A stretch of DNA of 11,922 nucleotides, taken from assembly GCA_030671945.1 (NCBI GenBank), contig DAOVHJ010000041.1, positions 1 through 11,922 of the forward strand. Reading direction: 5' to 3'. The notes below the pieces were generated by a model, which was not told the origin of the DNA, did no database searches, and worked only from the letters and a program-made list of their open reading frames with translations. The translations under genes and the position numbers were made by a program. Positions 1 through 6,617 of this stretch are shown here, in pieces. Source of the stretch: Candidatus Heimdallarchaeota archaeon (GTDB taxonomy: Archaea; Asgardarchaeota; Heimdallarchaeia; JABLTI01). Within the stretch, counting starts at the first letter, position 1, and the number at the start of each line of letters is the position of its first letter.

Positions 1-317
1 ATAATGATGTATTTGGTTTTGAAGTTGCTTGGTTCATGGATACTGACGCTGGTTGGTGTGAAATGCAACTACCAAACGATGCTAGATTAGGTCTAAACAC
101 TCGAGAACCTGGTCAAGATATCTTTCCTAGTTGGGGGATACTCACATTAGATGTCGAAAATTTAGAGGAAACAAGAGACTACTTGGATAAGAAGGGGCTA
201 AAGCCAACTGAAATATCAGATATCCCGGATATGGTTTCACTATTTAATGTCTTTGATACTGAAGGAAACAAAATTCAAATCGTGAGTGATCCTAGAGTAA
301 AAAGCGAAGAAAAATAA
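1..317 (+). CDS. VOC (glyoxalase/bleomycin-resistance fold) family protein, 5' partial
   Basis: The reading frame is open from base 3 to the TAA at 315-317, so the gene begins before the window. The internal ATG at 36 is not the true start, because the codons before it read NDVFGFEVAWF, which matches the downstream paralogue. About 104 residues are visible. They cover the end of one beta-alpha-beta-beta-beta module and the second module (PSWGILTLDVENLEE, then DTEGNKIQIV near the end). By hand alignment about half of 97 positions are identical to the next gene, so the two are tandem duplicates 22 nt apart and probably co-transcribed. VOC proteins usually bind a metal with a C-terminal Glu; here that position appears to be Gln (KIQIV), which argues against a classic glyoxalase I reaction. 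Substrate unknown. Confidence 0.8.
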   Translation, partial: NDVFGFEVAWFMDTDAGWCEMQLPNDARLGLNTREPGQDIFPSWGILTLDVENLEETRDYLDKKGLKPTEISDIPDMVSLFNVFDTEGNKIQIVSDPRVKSEEK

Positions 318-339
318 CAAAAGATGTATGTGATTAATT

Positions 340-714
340 ATGACTGACATTCCACTGAAGATAGTACGAGTTTATTACCAAATAAAAGTAGATGATCTAA
401 AACGTTCAACAGATTTCTACAAAGATGTTTTTGGATTTGAAATAACACTATACGCTGGACCTGAGCTAGGGTGGGCTGAATCCACATTACCCGGTGGTTT
501 GGGTCTTGGTCACAATTTGAGACTACCAGGACAAGATCATCCGCCGAGCTGGGGTATTCTAACATTAGAAGTTGAAGATCTAAAAATTGCTTGGGACTAT
601 CTCAAGAAAAAAGGATTAGATGTTACAGAAATTACTGAGACACCAAATATTAATTTCTTTAATACAAAAGATTCCGAAGAAAATTCCATACAAATAGTGC
701 AAGTTCCAAAATAA
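340..714 (+). CDS. VOC (glyoxalase/bleomycin-resistance fold) family protein, tandem paralogue
   Basis: This is a complete 124-residue single-domain VOC protein. The N-terminus shows the family's first strand and helix (VYYQIKVDDLKRSTDFY), and PSWGILTLEVEDL marks the second module. In metal-dependent members the first strand carries a His ligand; the aligned residue here is Tyr12. The C-terminal Glu ligand aligns with Gln in SIQIV. Both changes suggest a ligand-binding or metal-independent role rather than lyase or dioxygenase chemistry. The ATG at 340 is the natural start, with GTGAT (a partial Shine-Dalgarno match) just before it. It follows its paralogue by 22 nt and converges on the E2-like gene 19 nt away. 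The family is clear; the function is not predictable. Confidence 0.85.
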   Translation: MTDIPLKIVRVYYQIKVDDLKRSTDFYKDVFGFEITLYAGPELGWAESTLPGGLGLGHNLRLPGQDHPPSWGILTLEVEDLKIAWDYLKKKGLDVTEITETPNINFFNTKDSEENSIQIVQVPK

Positions 715-721
715 AAATAAC

Positions 722-755
722 TGGATTAGATAATTACATATAATCTTCTAATCCA
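722..755. repeat. 9-bp inverted repeat at a convergent gene junction
   Basis: TGGATTAGA (722-730) pairs perfectly with TCTAATCCA (747-755) around a 16-nt loop. The repeat spans the 19-nt gap between the VOC gene and the E2-like gene and includes the E2 stop codon (734-736). It may form a 3'-end hairpin in both transcripts, although no long T-run follows it. The repeat is certain; its function is a guess. Confidence 0.4.
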
Positions 756-1555
756 AATCCTTCTTTTATTGTTTCAGTGAGTCTAGACATACAGCGAGCA
801 GCAGGTGCACCGTCTACAATGTCATGATTAAATTCAGCAGTTATATGAAGAATGTCTCTATGTTCGATTTTGTCATCAATAATTACCGGTTTTTTTACAA
901 TAGCTCCAAGTGCAAAAGTTGTTGAGTGCATAGTTTTTGGGATAGCCCAACCAGCAATACCTCTACCAAACATACCAACAGCTGTGCATCCAATAGTACC
1001 AATATGTTTCTTTACTTTAAATGGATCCCTCATAACGTTACGCCAAATAATCCCTCTTCTTATAAATGTAGGAAATTTCATAATCAATTGTTGACGATTC
1101 TTTGTTTTCTGTTCTGCTTTATTTTTATCTTCATCATATTTCTGAGCAGTTCGAATCTCATCGTTTATTTCTTTGTAGCTTTTTTCATTTGACTTGCGAA
1201 TAACGTATTGAATAGGTACTTTCCTACCTTCTCCCATGTCTTTCTCAACAAGACACTTAATGTCTACATCATGGAAAGTAATCGTCTTTTTCCTTCCCTT
1301 TCGGAAAGTTTGTATGATTAGATTTTCTGACACAGCTTGAGCAACACATTTCATAATCCACGATGTGAAAGATAATCTCTCACCAGTCTTTTCTCTATGC
1401 TTAGTAAGTATTTGCAATCCCAATGTTACATCAACTTCAATTAAACCAATTATATGATTGTAATATTTACTTGCATCAACTGCATCAGTTATCAGTTCAC
1501 GTGCCTTAGTAAAACGTCCTATAGTATAATCTCCTGTTTTCTTCATTTTTGCCAC
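734..1555 (-). CDS. Stand-alone 2-oxoacid dehydrogenase E2 acyltransferase catalytic-domain protein
   Basis: This 273-residue protein has the chloramphenicol-acetyltransferase-like fold of E2 catalytic domains, which move an acyl group between lipoate and CoA. The signature HxxxDG is present near the end as HDIVDG, with His244 and Asp248 in the expected catalytic places, followed by APAARC. Before it are the conserved-looking blocks TSWIMKCVAQAV and IGTIGCTAVGMFG. The lipoyl domain and peripheral-subunit-binding domain of a normal E2 (about 400 residues) are absent, and no E1, E3 or lipoate genes lie nearby. It resembles a known group of stand-alone E2-like proteins whose acceptor is unclear. 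The start is GTG at 1555; an ATG three codons in (1546) is an alternative. A TATA-like box at about 1579-1588 supports a start in this area. It is divergent from the NTF2-like gene. Confidence 0.85.
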   Translation of the reverse strand: MAKMKKTGDYTIGRFTKARELITDAVDASKYYNHIIGLIEVDVTLGLQILTKHREKTGERLSFTSWIMKCVAQAVSENLIIQTFRKGRKKTITFHDVDIKCLVEKDMGEGRKVPIQYVIRKSNEKSYKEINDEIRTAQKYDEDKNKAEQKTKNRQQLIMKFPTFIRRGIIWRNVMRDPFKVKKHIGTIGCTAVGMFGRGIAGWAIPKTMHSTTFALGAIVKKPVIIDDKIEHRDILHITAEFNHDIVDGAPAARCMSRLTETIKEGFGLEDYM

Positions 1556-1577
1556 TTCGTTTTCTTACTTTCTTACA

Positions 1578-1590
1578 TTAATAAATATTA
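1578..1590 (-). promoter_or_regulatory. TATA-like box for the E2-like gene
   Basis: On the minus strand this reads ATAATATTTATTA. Its centre is about 29 nt before the GTG at 1555, the spacing expected for an archaeal promoter with a very short or absent leader. The call rests on composition and spacing only. Confidence 0.4.
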
Positions 1591-1637
1591 TCGGTTCATT
1601 TTATAATTATTTAATTCAAGACTAAAGAAAGTCTTTT

Positions 1638-1648
1638 CATAAATTAAT
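1638..1648 (+). promoter_or_regulatory. TATA-like box for the NTF2-like gene
   Basis: CATAAATTAAT lies about 30 nt before the TTG/GTG start at 1674/1677, consistent with leaderless transcription. With the minus-strand box at 1578-1590 it makes the 118-nt gap a divergent promoter region. Confidence 0.35.
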
Positions 1649-1673
1649 TTTCTTAGTAGTTTTACGGTTAAAA

Positions 1674-2105
1674 TTGGTGAAAATATTGAATAAAACAAAT
1701 GAAGAATTAGTAATAAAAGAACTTGTCGAGGATTACATCGACATCATGGAAAAATGTGATGAAGAGAGATTTCTAGCTCTTTGGCATCCTGATGCTAGAA
1801 GATTCGGATTAGGTAATGATAAACAATTACACTCATTTAGTAAAGATGAAATCGTCAAGTATTCTATTGCAGGCTTAAAAAACTTAAAGGAGCAAATTCC
1901 AAATCCAGAAATAATAAAATTCACAATTGATGAGATTATTTCTATCAGTACAAGCGAAGGAGTCATTGCTTCTGCAGAAATTAAATGGCAAATGGTTCTT
2001 CCGGGATCAAAAGGTTCTCATCATACTTTCATACAGTTTGCCAAAAAGGAAGACAAATGGTTAATCGTTAATGTTTTGGACAAAGGATACGAAGAGGAAT
2101 CTTAG
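1674..2105 (+). CDS. NTF2-like (SnoaL / lumazine-binding type) small protein
   Basis: The protein has 143 residues with the layout of a single cone-shaped NTF2 fold. N-terminal helices (ELVIKELVEDYIDIMEKCDEE) are followed by the family's FLALWHPDARRFGLG segment, then strands ending in HTFIQFAKKEDKWLIVNVLDKGY, the usual closing 'x-K-x-W-K-I-x' strand. Proteins of this type are dimeric and act as isomerases, hydratases or plain binding domains; nothing here fixes the substrate. Start codons are adjacent (TTG 1674, GTG 1677) with no Shine-Dalgarno, which fits a leaderless message from the TATA-like box at 1638. It is a single gene on the plus strand between the divergent E2-like gene and the radical SAM gene. 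The fold is fairly sure; the function is unknown. Confidence 0.75.
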   Translation: MVKILNKTNEELVIKELVEDYIDIMEKCDEERFLALWHPDARRFGLGNDKQLHSFSKDEIVKYSIAGLKNLKEQIPNPEIIKFTIDEIISISTSEGVIASAEIKWQMVLPGSKGSHHTFIQFAKKEDKWLIVNVLDKGYEEES

Positions 2106-2122
2106 TTTCCTTTTTGCTTTCC
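2104..2122 (+). terminator. Pyrimidine/oligo-T terminator after the NTF2-like gene
   Basis: The stop codon is followed at once by a pyrimidine-rich stretch with a T5 run (2111-2115) and several T3 runs, without a hairpin. Archaeal RNA polymerase can terminate on such T-rich non-template DNA. The signal is short, so this is modest support. Confidence 0.3.
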
Positions 2123-2182
2123 AGATGTTTAGTCTCAATCAAAGTAATTTGTCAGTAGAAAAGTAAAAGAACACCTTGTAAT

Positions 2183-2194
2183 TGTATATTATTA
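2183..2194 (+). promoter_or_regulatory. TATA-like box for the radical SAM gene
   Basis: TGTATATTATTA is centred about 33 nt before the TTG at 2221, predicting transcription from roughly 2212-2218. An AGGA (2207-2210) lies 10 nt before that TTG and could act as a weak ribosome site if the leader includes it. Confidence 0.35.
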
Positions 2195-2220
2195 GAAAGT
2201 CAGTTTAGGAAAAGCTGGCT

Positions 2221-3537
2221 TTGAATACCTTGGTGGGAGAATTGACACTAAACAATTTTTTCAAAATACTTGGCATGGCGTCAAATAGGAAGATTAGGAA
2301 ATTATTAATGAGTATTCAGAAGATTTACAAAAAAGATCCCGCCTACTCGAATAAAGCATCAATGCAATCTACAAAATTAATGCTTTGGGGAGAAAAAATA
2401 GTAAAACATGATAAACAGTATATCATTTCTTCATTTCTGCCACCGTTGCCATCAAAAGCATATTATCAACTAGCTACAGCATCTCAAGAAGAAGAGAACA
2501 TCTATACTCAACAAAGTTTATCTAAACGCTCTGCACCAATATCCTTTTTCTTAGGATTAACTTACAGATGCAATTTCGATTGTAAACATTGCAGTGCGAA
2601 ATTGCGAAAAAAAGACAAAGAACTTACAACAGAAGAATGGAAATCTGTAATTAAAAGGATACAAGACATGGGAACTGCTATCATTGGTTTTACTGGTGGT
2701 GAACCCTTACTAAGAGAAGATCTTTCAGAAATCATCAATACAGTTGATGATAGAAGTGTTACAATTCTCTATACGAATGGTAAAGGATTAACCTATGAAA
2801 AAGCCAAGGAATATAAAGAGAATGGTTTGTGGTCAGCAGCCATTAGTCTGGATTCACATGACAAATGCCGTTTCAATGAATTTAGAAGTGATGATCAAGC
2901 ATTTGATATATCTGTAGAAGCGATACAAAACTGTCGAGAAGCAGGGCTCTATACTATGATGCAATCAGTCTTCAAAAAGAATGAAGTAACTGATGAGAAT
3001 TTTATGGAGTTATTCAAGTTAGGAAGAAAACTGAAGGTCCATGAGATTAGATTGTTAGAGCCTATTAAAAGTGGAAAATTGTTGAAAGACTCTGGAATGG
3101 ATGAGATATTTTTCGATAAGGAAACCAGACAAAAAGTAGTTAATTTTCAATTGAAAATAAATCGGAAACTTGGTTACCCAAAAATGACCTCTTTTGCTCA
3201 TACTGAAAGTGATGCAAAATATGGTTGTGGAGCAGCTACACAACATTCGTATATAACACCAAATGGTGAATTACTACCATGTGATTTCGTCCCTCTTTCT
3301 TTCGGTAATGTTATCAAAGAAGACGTAAGCAAATTATGGTTAGAGATGAATGAAGCTTTCGGAATTCCAAAAAGTGGTTGTTTCGCGCAAACAATAAATC
3401 AAGAACTCGTTAAATTTGATGATGATCAGTTTCCCTTAAAAAAAGAAACCTCCATGGAACTAGTTTCTCGCTATAAAACCAAAGTTTATCCTAAAATCTA
3501 TCAATTAAGGCAATCAACATTCAAAAAGAAGAAGTAA
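2221..3537 (+). CDS. Radical SAM protein with SPASM/twitch-like C-terminus
   Basis: This 438-residue enzyme shows the radical SAM cluster motif CNFDCKHC (Cys117, Cys121, Cys124), which binds the [4Fe-4S] cluster that cleaves S-adenosylmethionine to a 5'-deoxyadenosyl radical. The GGEP motif (159-162) that contacts SAM follows. The C-terminus carries a SPASM/twitch-like part: Cys336 (YGCGA), ITPNGELLPCDF with Cys354, FGNV, and Cys387 near GIPKSGCF. An auxiliary cluster is therefore likely. About 105 residues precede the barrel and match nothing I recognise. Related proteins modify peptides, cofactors or lipids; the substrate cannot be read here. The start is taken as TTG 2221; an ATG at 2275 (residue 19) is an alternative. 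The sulfotransferase lies 116 nt downstream or less on the same strand and may share a transcript. Confidence 0.88.
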   Translation: MNTLVGELTLNNFFKILGMASNRKIRKLLMSIQKIYKKDPAYSNKASMQSTKLMLWGEKIVKHDKQYIISSFLPPLPSKAYYQLATASQEEENIYTQQSLSKRSAPISFFLGLTYRCNFDCKHCSAKLRKKDKELTTEEWKSVIKRIQDMGTAIIGFTGGEPLLREDLSEIINTVDDRSVTILYTNGKGLTYEKAKEYKENGLWSAAISLDSHDKCRFNEFRSDDQAFDISVEAIQNCREAGLYTMMQSVFKKNEVTDENFMELFKLGRKLKVHEIRLLEPIKSGKLLKDSGMDEIFFDKETRQKVVNFQLKINRKLGYPKMTSFAHTESDAKYGCGAATQHSYITPNGELLPCDFVPLSFGNVIKEDVSKLWLEMNEAFGIPKSGCFAQTINQELVKFDDDQFPLKKETSMELVSRYKTKVYPKIYQLRQSTFKKKK

Positions 3538-3576
3538 AGAGGATTATTTCAGTGAATTTTAAAATGAGTGGTTATA

Positions 3577-3582
3577 GGGGGA
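3577..3582 (+). promoter_or_regulatory. Strong Shine-Dalgarno-like purine run before the sulfotransferase frame
   Basis: AGGGGG lies 8 nt before ATT 3591 and about 71 nt before GTG 3654. It also lies inside a short in-frame ORF (GTG 3552 or ATG 3564 to TAA 3585). It is well placed only for the ATT, which is what makes the start of the sulfotransferase questionable. Confidence 0.35.
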
Positions 3583-3587
3583 ACTAA

Positions 3588-4658
3588 ACAATTTTTCTAA
3601 TTGGAACATCACTCCGTGTCTGGTTCAAGCTTTTATGGGAAAATAGATTTCGGGTGCAATTACGTTATTGGCCACGAGCATTCTTAATCACATTTTCAGT
3701 TTTCTTCTTTCTACCTTTTAGACTATTTGAGAAGCTGTTTAGTACACGGAAAATTAAGAAAGTAAAATTCAATGAACCTCCAATTTTTATTTTAGGCCAT
3801 TGGAGAAATGGAACCACTCATCTTCATAATTTAATGACTCAAGATGAACGATTCGCTTATTTTACTATTTTCAGAATGGTTCATCCACATGTTTTCTTAT
3901 ACTGGGAAAGAATTTTCAGACCGTTCTTTAAATTAGTATTACCTAAATCACGACCCATGGATAATATGCCACTTTCTTTTTACGGTCCACAAGAAGAAGA
4001 AAATGGTATAGCAAATTTGTGTGGGCTCTCAATAAATCTTGCTTGTGTTTTTACTTCAAGAAGAGACAACTACTTAAAATATGGTAGTTTTGTGGCTGCG
4101 ACTCCTAAGGAAAATGATATCTGGAAAAAAACCTATCTTAATTATCTCAAGAAACTTGCTTTGAAAGAAAAAGGTAAACGATTACTAATTAAATCACCTG
4201 CAATGACACAGAGAATTCCAATGCTATTAGAGATGTTTCCAAATGCAAAATTTATACATATTCGTAGAGATCCATACGTTACATTTTTCTCAATTAAGCA
4301 ATTGTATGCTAAACTTTTTCCAACATACTACTTGCAAACACCTGTTGGGGATGAAGATGCCTTCATTCTTAGAATTTACAATTATACTTATCGAAAATTC
4401 TTTTCTGATTACGAAATGATTCCTAAAGAGAATTTTATTGAAGTGAGCTTTGAGGATATAGAAGAAAATCCTATTCGAGAAATACAGAAAATCTATCAGC
4501 AATTAGAATTGCAATGGACTCCGGAATATGAAAAGCAGTTATCTGATTACATAGATTCAATCGTTAACTATGAGAAAAATGTTTACAATATCACTAATGA
4601 AGATAGAGAAATGATTTACTCCAATTGCAAAGAGATAATAGAAAAATGGGGTTATTAG
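3588..4658 (+). CDS. PAPS-dependent sulfotransferase family protein; true start uncertain
   Basis: Sulfotransferases of this type move a sulfuryl group from PAPS to a hydroxyl or amine. The 5'-phosphosulfate loop is visible as GHWRNGTT, preceded by PPIFIL and followed by HLHNLM. The 3'-phosphate site is RRDP in FIHIRRDPYVTFFS, and GPQEEENG and LIKSP are also typical. The first ordinary start is GTG 3654, giving 334 residues. However, the frame stays open upstream to the TAA at 3585-3587, and those codons read SLRVWFKLLWENRFR, which looks like the normal family N-terminus. No ATG, GTG or TTG lies in frame there. ATT 3591 sits 8 nt after a strong AGGGGG, so initiation at ATT is possible, as is an indel or sequence error. 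The coordinates include the whole open frame. A hydrophobic stretch near residues 9-22 (counted from 3654) may associate with the membrane. The gene ends overlapping the convergent gene by 4 nt. Confidence 0.85.
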   Translation, partial: TIFLIGTSLRVWFKLLWENRFRVQLRYWPRAFLITFSVFFFLPFRLFEKLFSTRKIKKVKFNEPPIFILGHWRNGTTHLHNLMTQDERFAYFTIFRMVHPHVFLYWERIFRPFFKLVLPKSRPMDNMPLSFYGPQEEENGIANLCGLSINLACVFTSRRDNYLKYGSFVAATPKENDIWKKTYLNYLKKLALKEKGKRLLIKSPAMTQRIPMLLEMFPNAKFIHIRRDPYVTFFSIKQLYAKLFPTYYLQTPVGDEDAFILRIYNYTYRKFFSDYEMIPKENFIEVSFEDIEENPIREIQKIYQQLELQWTPEYEKQLSDYIDSIVNYEKNVYNITNEDREMIYSNCKEIIEKWGY

Positions 4659-5113
4659 AAGTACTTCTTGAAATGTTCCTCAAATTTCTTCAGAAATAGT
4701 TTTTCAGCCCCATTCACAATCCAAAGTTGGAAGAATGCCACTACAATTAATCCTACTAACATGCCAGTTCTTACGTTTGGATAAATGTCCATCGCAGACA
4801 TCGTTATTATAGAAACTAAATATAACAATGACCAAATCAAATTGACTAACCAAACCCTTGTTCTATCAAAGATGATTGTACAACTATTGTGATCTTTCGA
4901 TTCTTGAATTCTTATTCTACCAACTACTAGGAAACCACGATAGTTACCCACATCAACAAAACCTTGTGGGATAAGAGCCCAAGCATTTCCTTTCTGAAAT
5001 TGTAGAGAGTTATCATCTAAGGTTTTAGTCTTGAATTTATTAGTTGCAAAGAAATCAGTCATTTCTTTAGAAAGCTCTTCTTCTGCAATCCCATAAAAAT
5101 GGTATTGTGTCAC
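4655..5113 (-). CDS. Hypothetical membrane protein, two C-terminal helices
   Basis: I do not recognise this protein. The open frame allows a TTG start at 5125 (156 residues). I prefer the GTG at 5113 (152 residues) because a TATA-like element centred near 5140 would put the transcript start at that codon. The first ~90 residues look soluble and mixed alpha/beta (AEEELSKEMTDFFA, then strand-like GFLVVGRIRIQ and SCTIIFDRTR). They are followed by two hydrophobic segments (about residues 92-112 and 118-138 counted from TTG) and a basic tail (LKKFEEHFKKYF). The soluble part is probably cytoplasmic. The stop codon overlaps that of the convergent sulfotransferase. No function is inferred. Confidence 0.7.
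   Translation of the reverse strand: MTQYHFYGIAEEELSKEMTDFFATNKFKTKTLDDNSLQFQKGNAWALIPQGFVDVGNYRGFLVVGRIRIQESKDHNSCTIIFDRTRVWLVNLIWSLLYLVSIITMSAMDIYPNVRTGMLVGLIVVAFFQLWIVNGAEKLFLKKFEEHFKKYF
4657..4668. repeat. 12-bp perfect palindrome at overlapping stop codons
   Basis: AGAAGTACTTCT is identical to its reverse complement. It begins within the TAG of the sulfotransferase gene and lies in the last codons of the convergent membrane-protein gene (encoding KKYF). It may be chance from the lysine/tyrosine/phenylalanine codons, or a processing or termination element. Confidence 0.35.
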
Positions 5114-5134
5114 AATTGACCCCAAAACAAAGCT

Positions 5135-5148
5135 AGATATTAAATCTT
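5135..5148 (-). promoter_or_regulatory. TATA-like element for the hypothetical membrane protein
   Basis: On the minus strand this reads AGATTTAATATCT, a near-palindromic AT box centred about 27 nt before the GTG at 5113. The spacing is what a leaderless archaeal transcript would need, so it supports GTG 5113 over TTG 5125. Confidence 0.35.
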
Positions 5149-5191
5149 AAAAGAATTTTCTTACAAAAACCAAATTTGTCACAGAAAAACA

Positions 5192-5210
5192 AATAATTTA
5201 CTTAAAACAT
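5192..5210 (+). promoter_or_regulatory. TATA-like region for the cysteine-rich membrane protein unit
   Basis: AATAATTTACTTAAAACAT lies 11-29 nt before TTG 5221 and 41-59 nt before ATG 5251. It predicts a transcript start around 5221-5232. With the minus-strand element at 5135-5148 it makes the 95-nt gap a divergent promoter. Confidence 0.35.
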
Positions 5211-5250
5211 TACTAGTTTATTGGGTGAGTTACTTTTAATTGTGATTAAA

Positions 5251-5982
5251 ATGAGCACTTCTCAAGTAGAAATAAGCTGCACCTGGCAAGATGAAAGCAA
5301 TTGCGCTGAGTGCTTATTAGATGAAAAACTGAATTGTAGGTATAACAAGAAACAATGGCAGTATTTGATCTCAACTCTTATTCCTTGGATTTTACTCGAG
5401 GCTGGTGGATTAATATTCATAGGTTTCACACCAGGTAAATGGTGGCCATTGATCACATATAGTGGGGTTACAATAGCATTCTTCTTTCTAGGAATAAAAT
5501 CATATGTTCTATGTTCGCACTGTCCTTTCTATGCAGAGGAAGGAAAAATCTTGCATTGCCCAGCAAATACCGGTTTACCCAAATTCTGGAAATACAGACC
5601 TGGGCCAATGAACGCACTTGAAAAAATTATTTTAACAACATTCTTCCTATTTCTATTCAGTTGGGGGATAGGTTGGGAAATATATGGTATTTATTTTGCT
5701 GCTAAAAACTTCGGTTCTATTGGATTAGCATTTACAGTTAGTTTGTCTGTTGTAACTCTATTAACAATTGCTTCAGTAACTCGGTTTATAGTTGTGCTAC
5801 AAAAGAGCTTTTGTCCTTATTGTCCGAATTTTTCTTGTCCTTTGAACAGAGTCTCCAAGAAAATTATTGCTGAGTATCTCGAGAAGAATCCGAAGATGAA
5901 AGAGGCTTGGGAAGAAAAAGGATTTGTTATAATCAAACCAACAAAAACTCCACAGAAAGAGGAAGGAAACTCCAATGAGTGA
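5251..5982 (+). CDS. Cysteine-rich four-helix membrane protein, function unknown
   Basis: I do not recognise a named family. The frame opens at TTG 5221 (253 residues), but ATG 5251 (243 residues) gives the more ordinary N-terminus MSTSQVEIS; GTG 5242 is also possible. Numbering from TTG, ten cysteines fall in three groups. These are C20, C28, C31 and C39; C98, C101 and C113 (CSHCPFYAEEG); and C198, C201 and C206 (CPYCPNFSC). Between them are four hydrophobic segments at about 48-70, 76-95, 133-158 and 165-193. Lys/Arg-rich flanks place all three cysteine groups on the same, probably cytoplasmic, side, so they could jointly bind iron-sulfur clusters or zinc. The conserved-looking stretch KFWKYRPGPM follows the second group. 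The gene overlaps the next by 8 nt, indicating translational coupling in an operon with a membrane protein and a methyltransferase. Confidence 0.8.
   Translation: MSTSQVEISCTWQDESNCAECLLDEKLNCRYNKKQWQYLISTLIPWILLEAGGLIFIGFTPGKWWPLITYSGVTIAFFFLGIKSYVLCSHCPFYAEEGKILHCPANTGLPKFWKYRPGPMNALEKIILTTFFLFLFSWGIGWEIYGIYFAAKNFGSIGLAFTVSLSVVTLLTIASVTRFIVVLQKSFCPYCPNFSCPLNRVSKKIIAEYLEKNPKMKEAWEEKGFVIIKPTKTPQKEEGNSNE
5960..5967 (+). promoter_or_regulatory. Ribosome site for the five-helix membrane protein
   Basis: GAGGAAGG lies 7 nt before ATG 5975, inside the end of the upstream gene. It supports this start and an 8-nt gene overlap rather than a later start. Confidence 0.5.
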
Positions 5983-6598
5983 ATCTTTATTCCATGATTT
6001 GATTACTCCAATTTTATTGTTACCAGAAGTAGAGAGAGAAGTTATTTACTACATAACTTCAGGAGTGATAGGTGCTGCAGGGATAATAGGAGCATTAAGT
6101 GTTTATTTTCTAACCAAGAAAAAATGGAATGACTATCAAGCTAAAAAAAATGAAGTAAAAACTGGCACAAGTTTCAAAGAGAAATTAAATGTAAGACCAA
6201 ATCGAATCTTATTTGCTGTTTATGTGTTTATTATTTCTTTCACTGTGACAGCTCTTCCCTTTATTATTAGTCCAGATAATCTTGCAGATATTTGGATACA
6301 AATTGGTTTATTTGGGTTACTTGGATTAGGAACTCCCTTCACAGTTATCATATTAATTATAATTTATAGAGAAGAATTATTGGAATTTGGTACAATCTAT
6401 TCAGAAGAAGAACCATTAATTAGTTGGTTCAATTTTGGATTAGTATTTTTAGGCGTTTTATTACCTTTTGTTTGCTTAGCATTAATAACACTTTTTCGAA
6501 AGCAAATTTCTTTATGGAAAAAGTTATTATTCGTTGTTTTAATGTTGGGTATTATTACTTCGTGGTTTATACTAGCAATTTGGGCAACAAAAGTATAA
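5975..6598 (+). CDS. Hypothetical five-helix membrane protein
   Basis: This 207-residue protein is not assignable to a family by eye. Hydrophobic segments lie at about residues 25-47, 77-98, 106-131, 149-174 and 182-204. A basic loop (KKKWNDYQAKKNEVK) follows the first, which suggests that loop is cytoplasmic. An acidic loop (YREELLEFGTIYSEEEP) separates segments three and four. The only cysteine, Cys167, lies within a helix, so it does not share the metal-ligand pattern of its upstream neighbour. Its start overlaps that neighbour by 8 nt, and the methyltransferase gene starts 19 nt after its stop. The three genes are therefore probably one transcript, and the two membrane proteins may form a complex. 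Confidence 0.78.
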   Translation: MSESLFHDLITPILLLPEVEREVIYYITSGVIGAAGIIGALSVYFLTKKKWNDYQAKKNEVKTGTSFKEKLNVRPNRILFAVYVFIISFTVTALPFIISPDNLADIWIQIGLFGLLGLGTPFTVIILIIIYREELLEFGTIYSEEEPLISWFNFGLVFLGVLLPFVCLALITLFRKQISLWKKLLFVVLMLGIITSWFILAIWATKV

Positions 6599-6617
6599 CA
6601 GAGAAGGATTTGAAAAC

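Noticed and set aside
852..1192. Plus-strand open frames of 80 and 88 codons
   Set aside because: They lie antisense within the E2-like gene, whose motifs are clear. They show no family pattern and no ribosome site.
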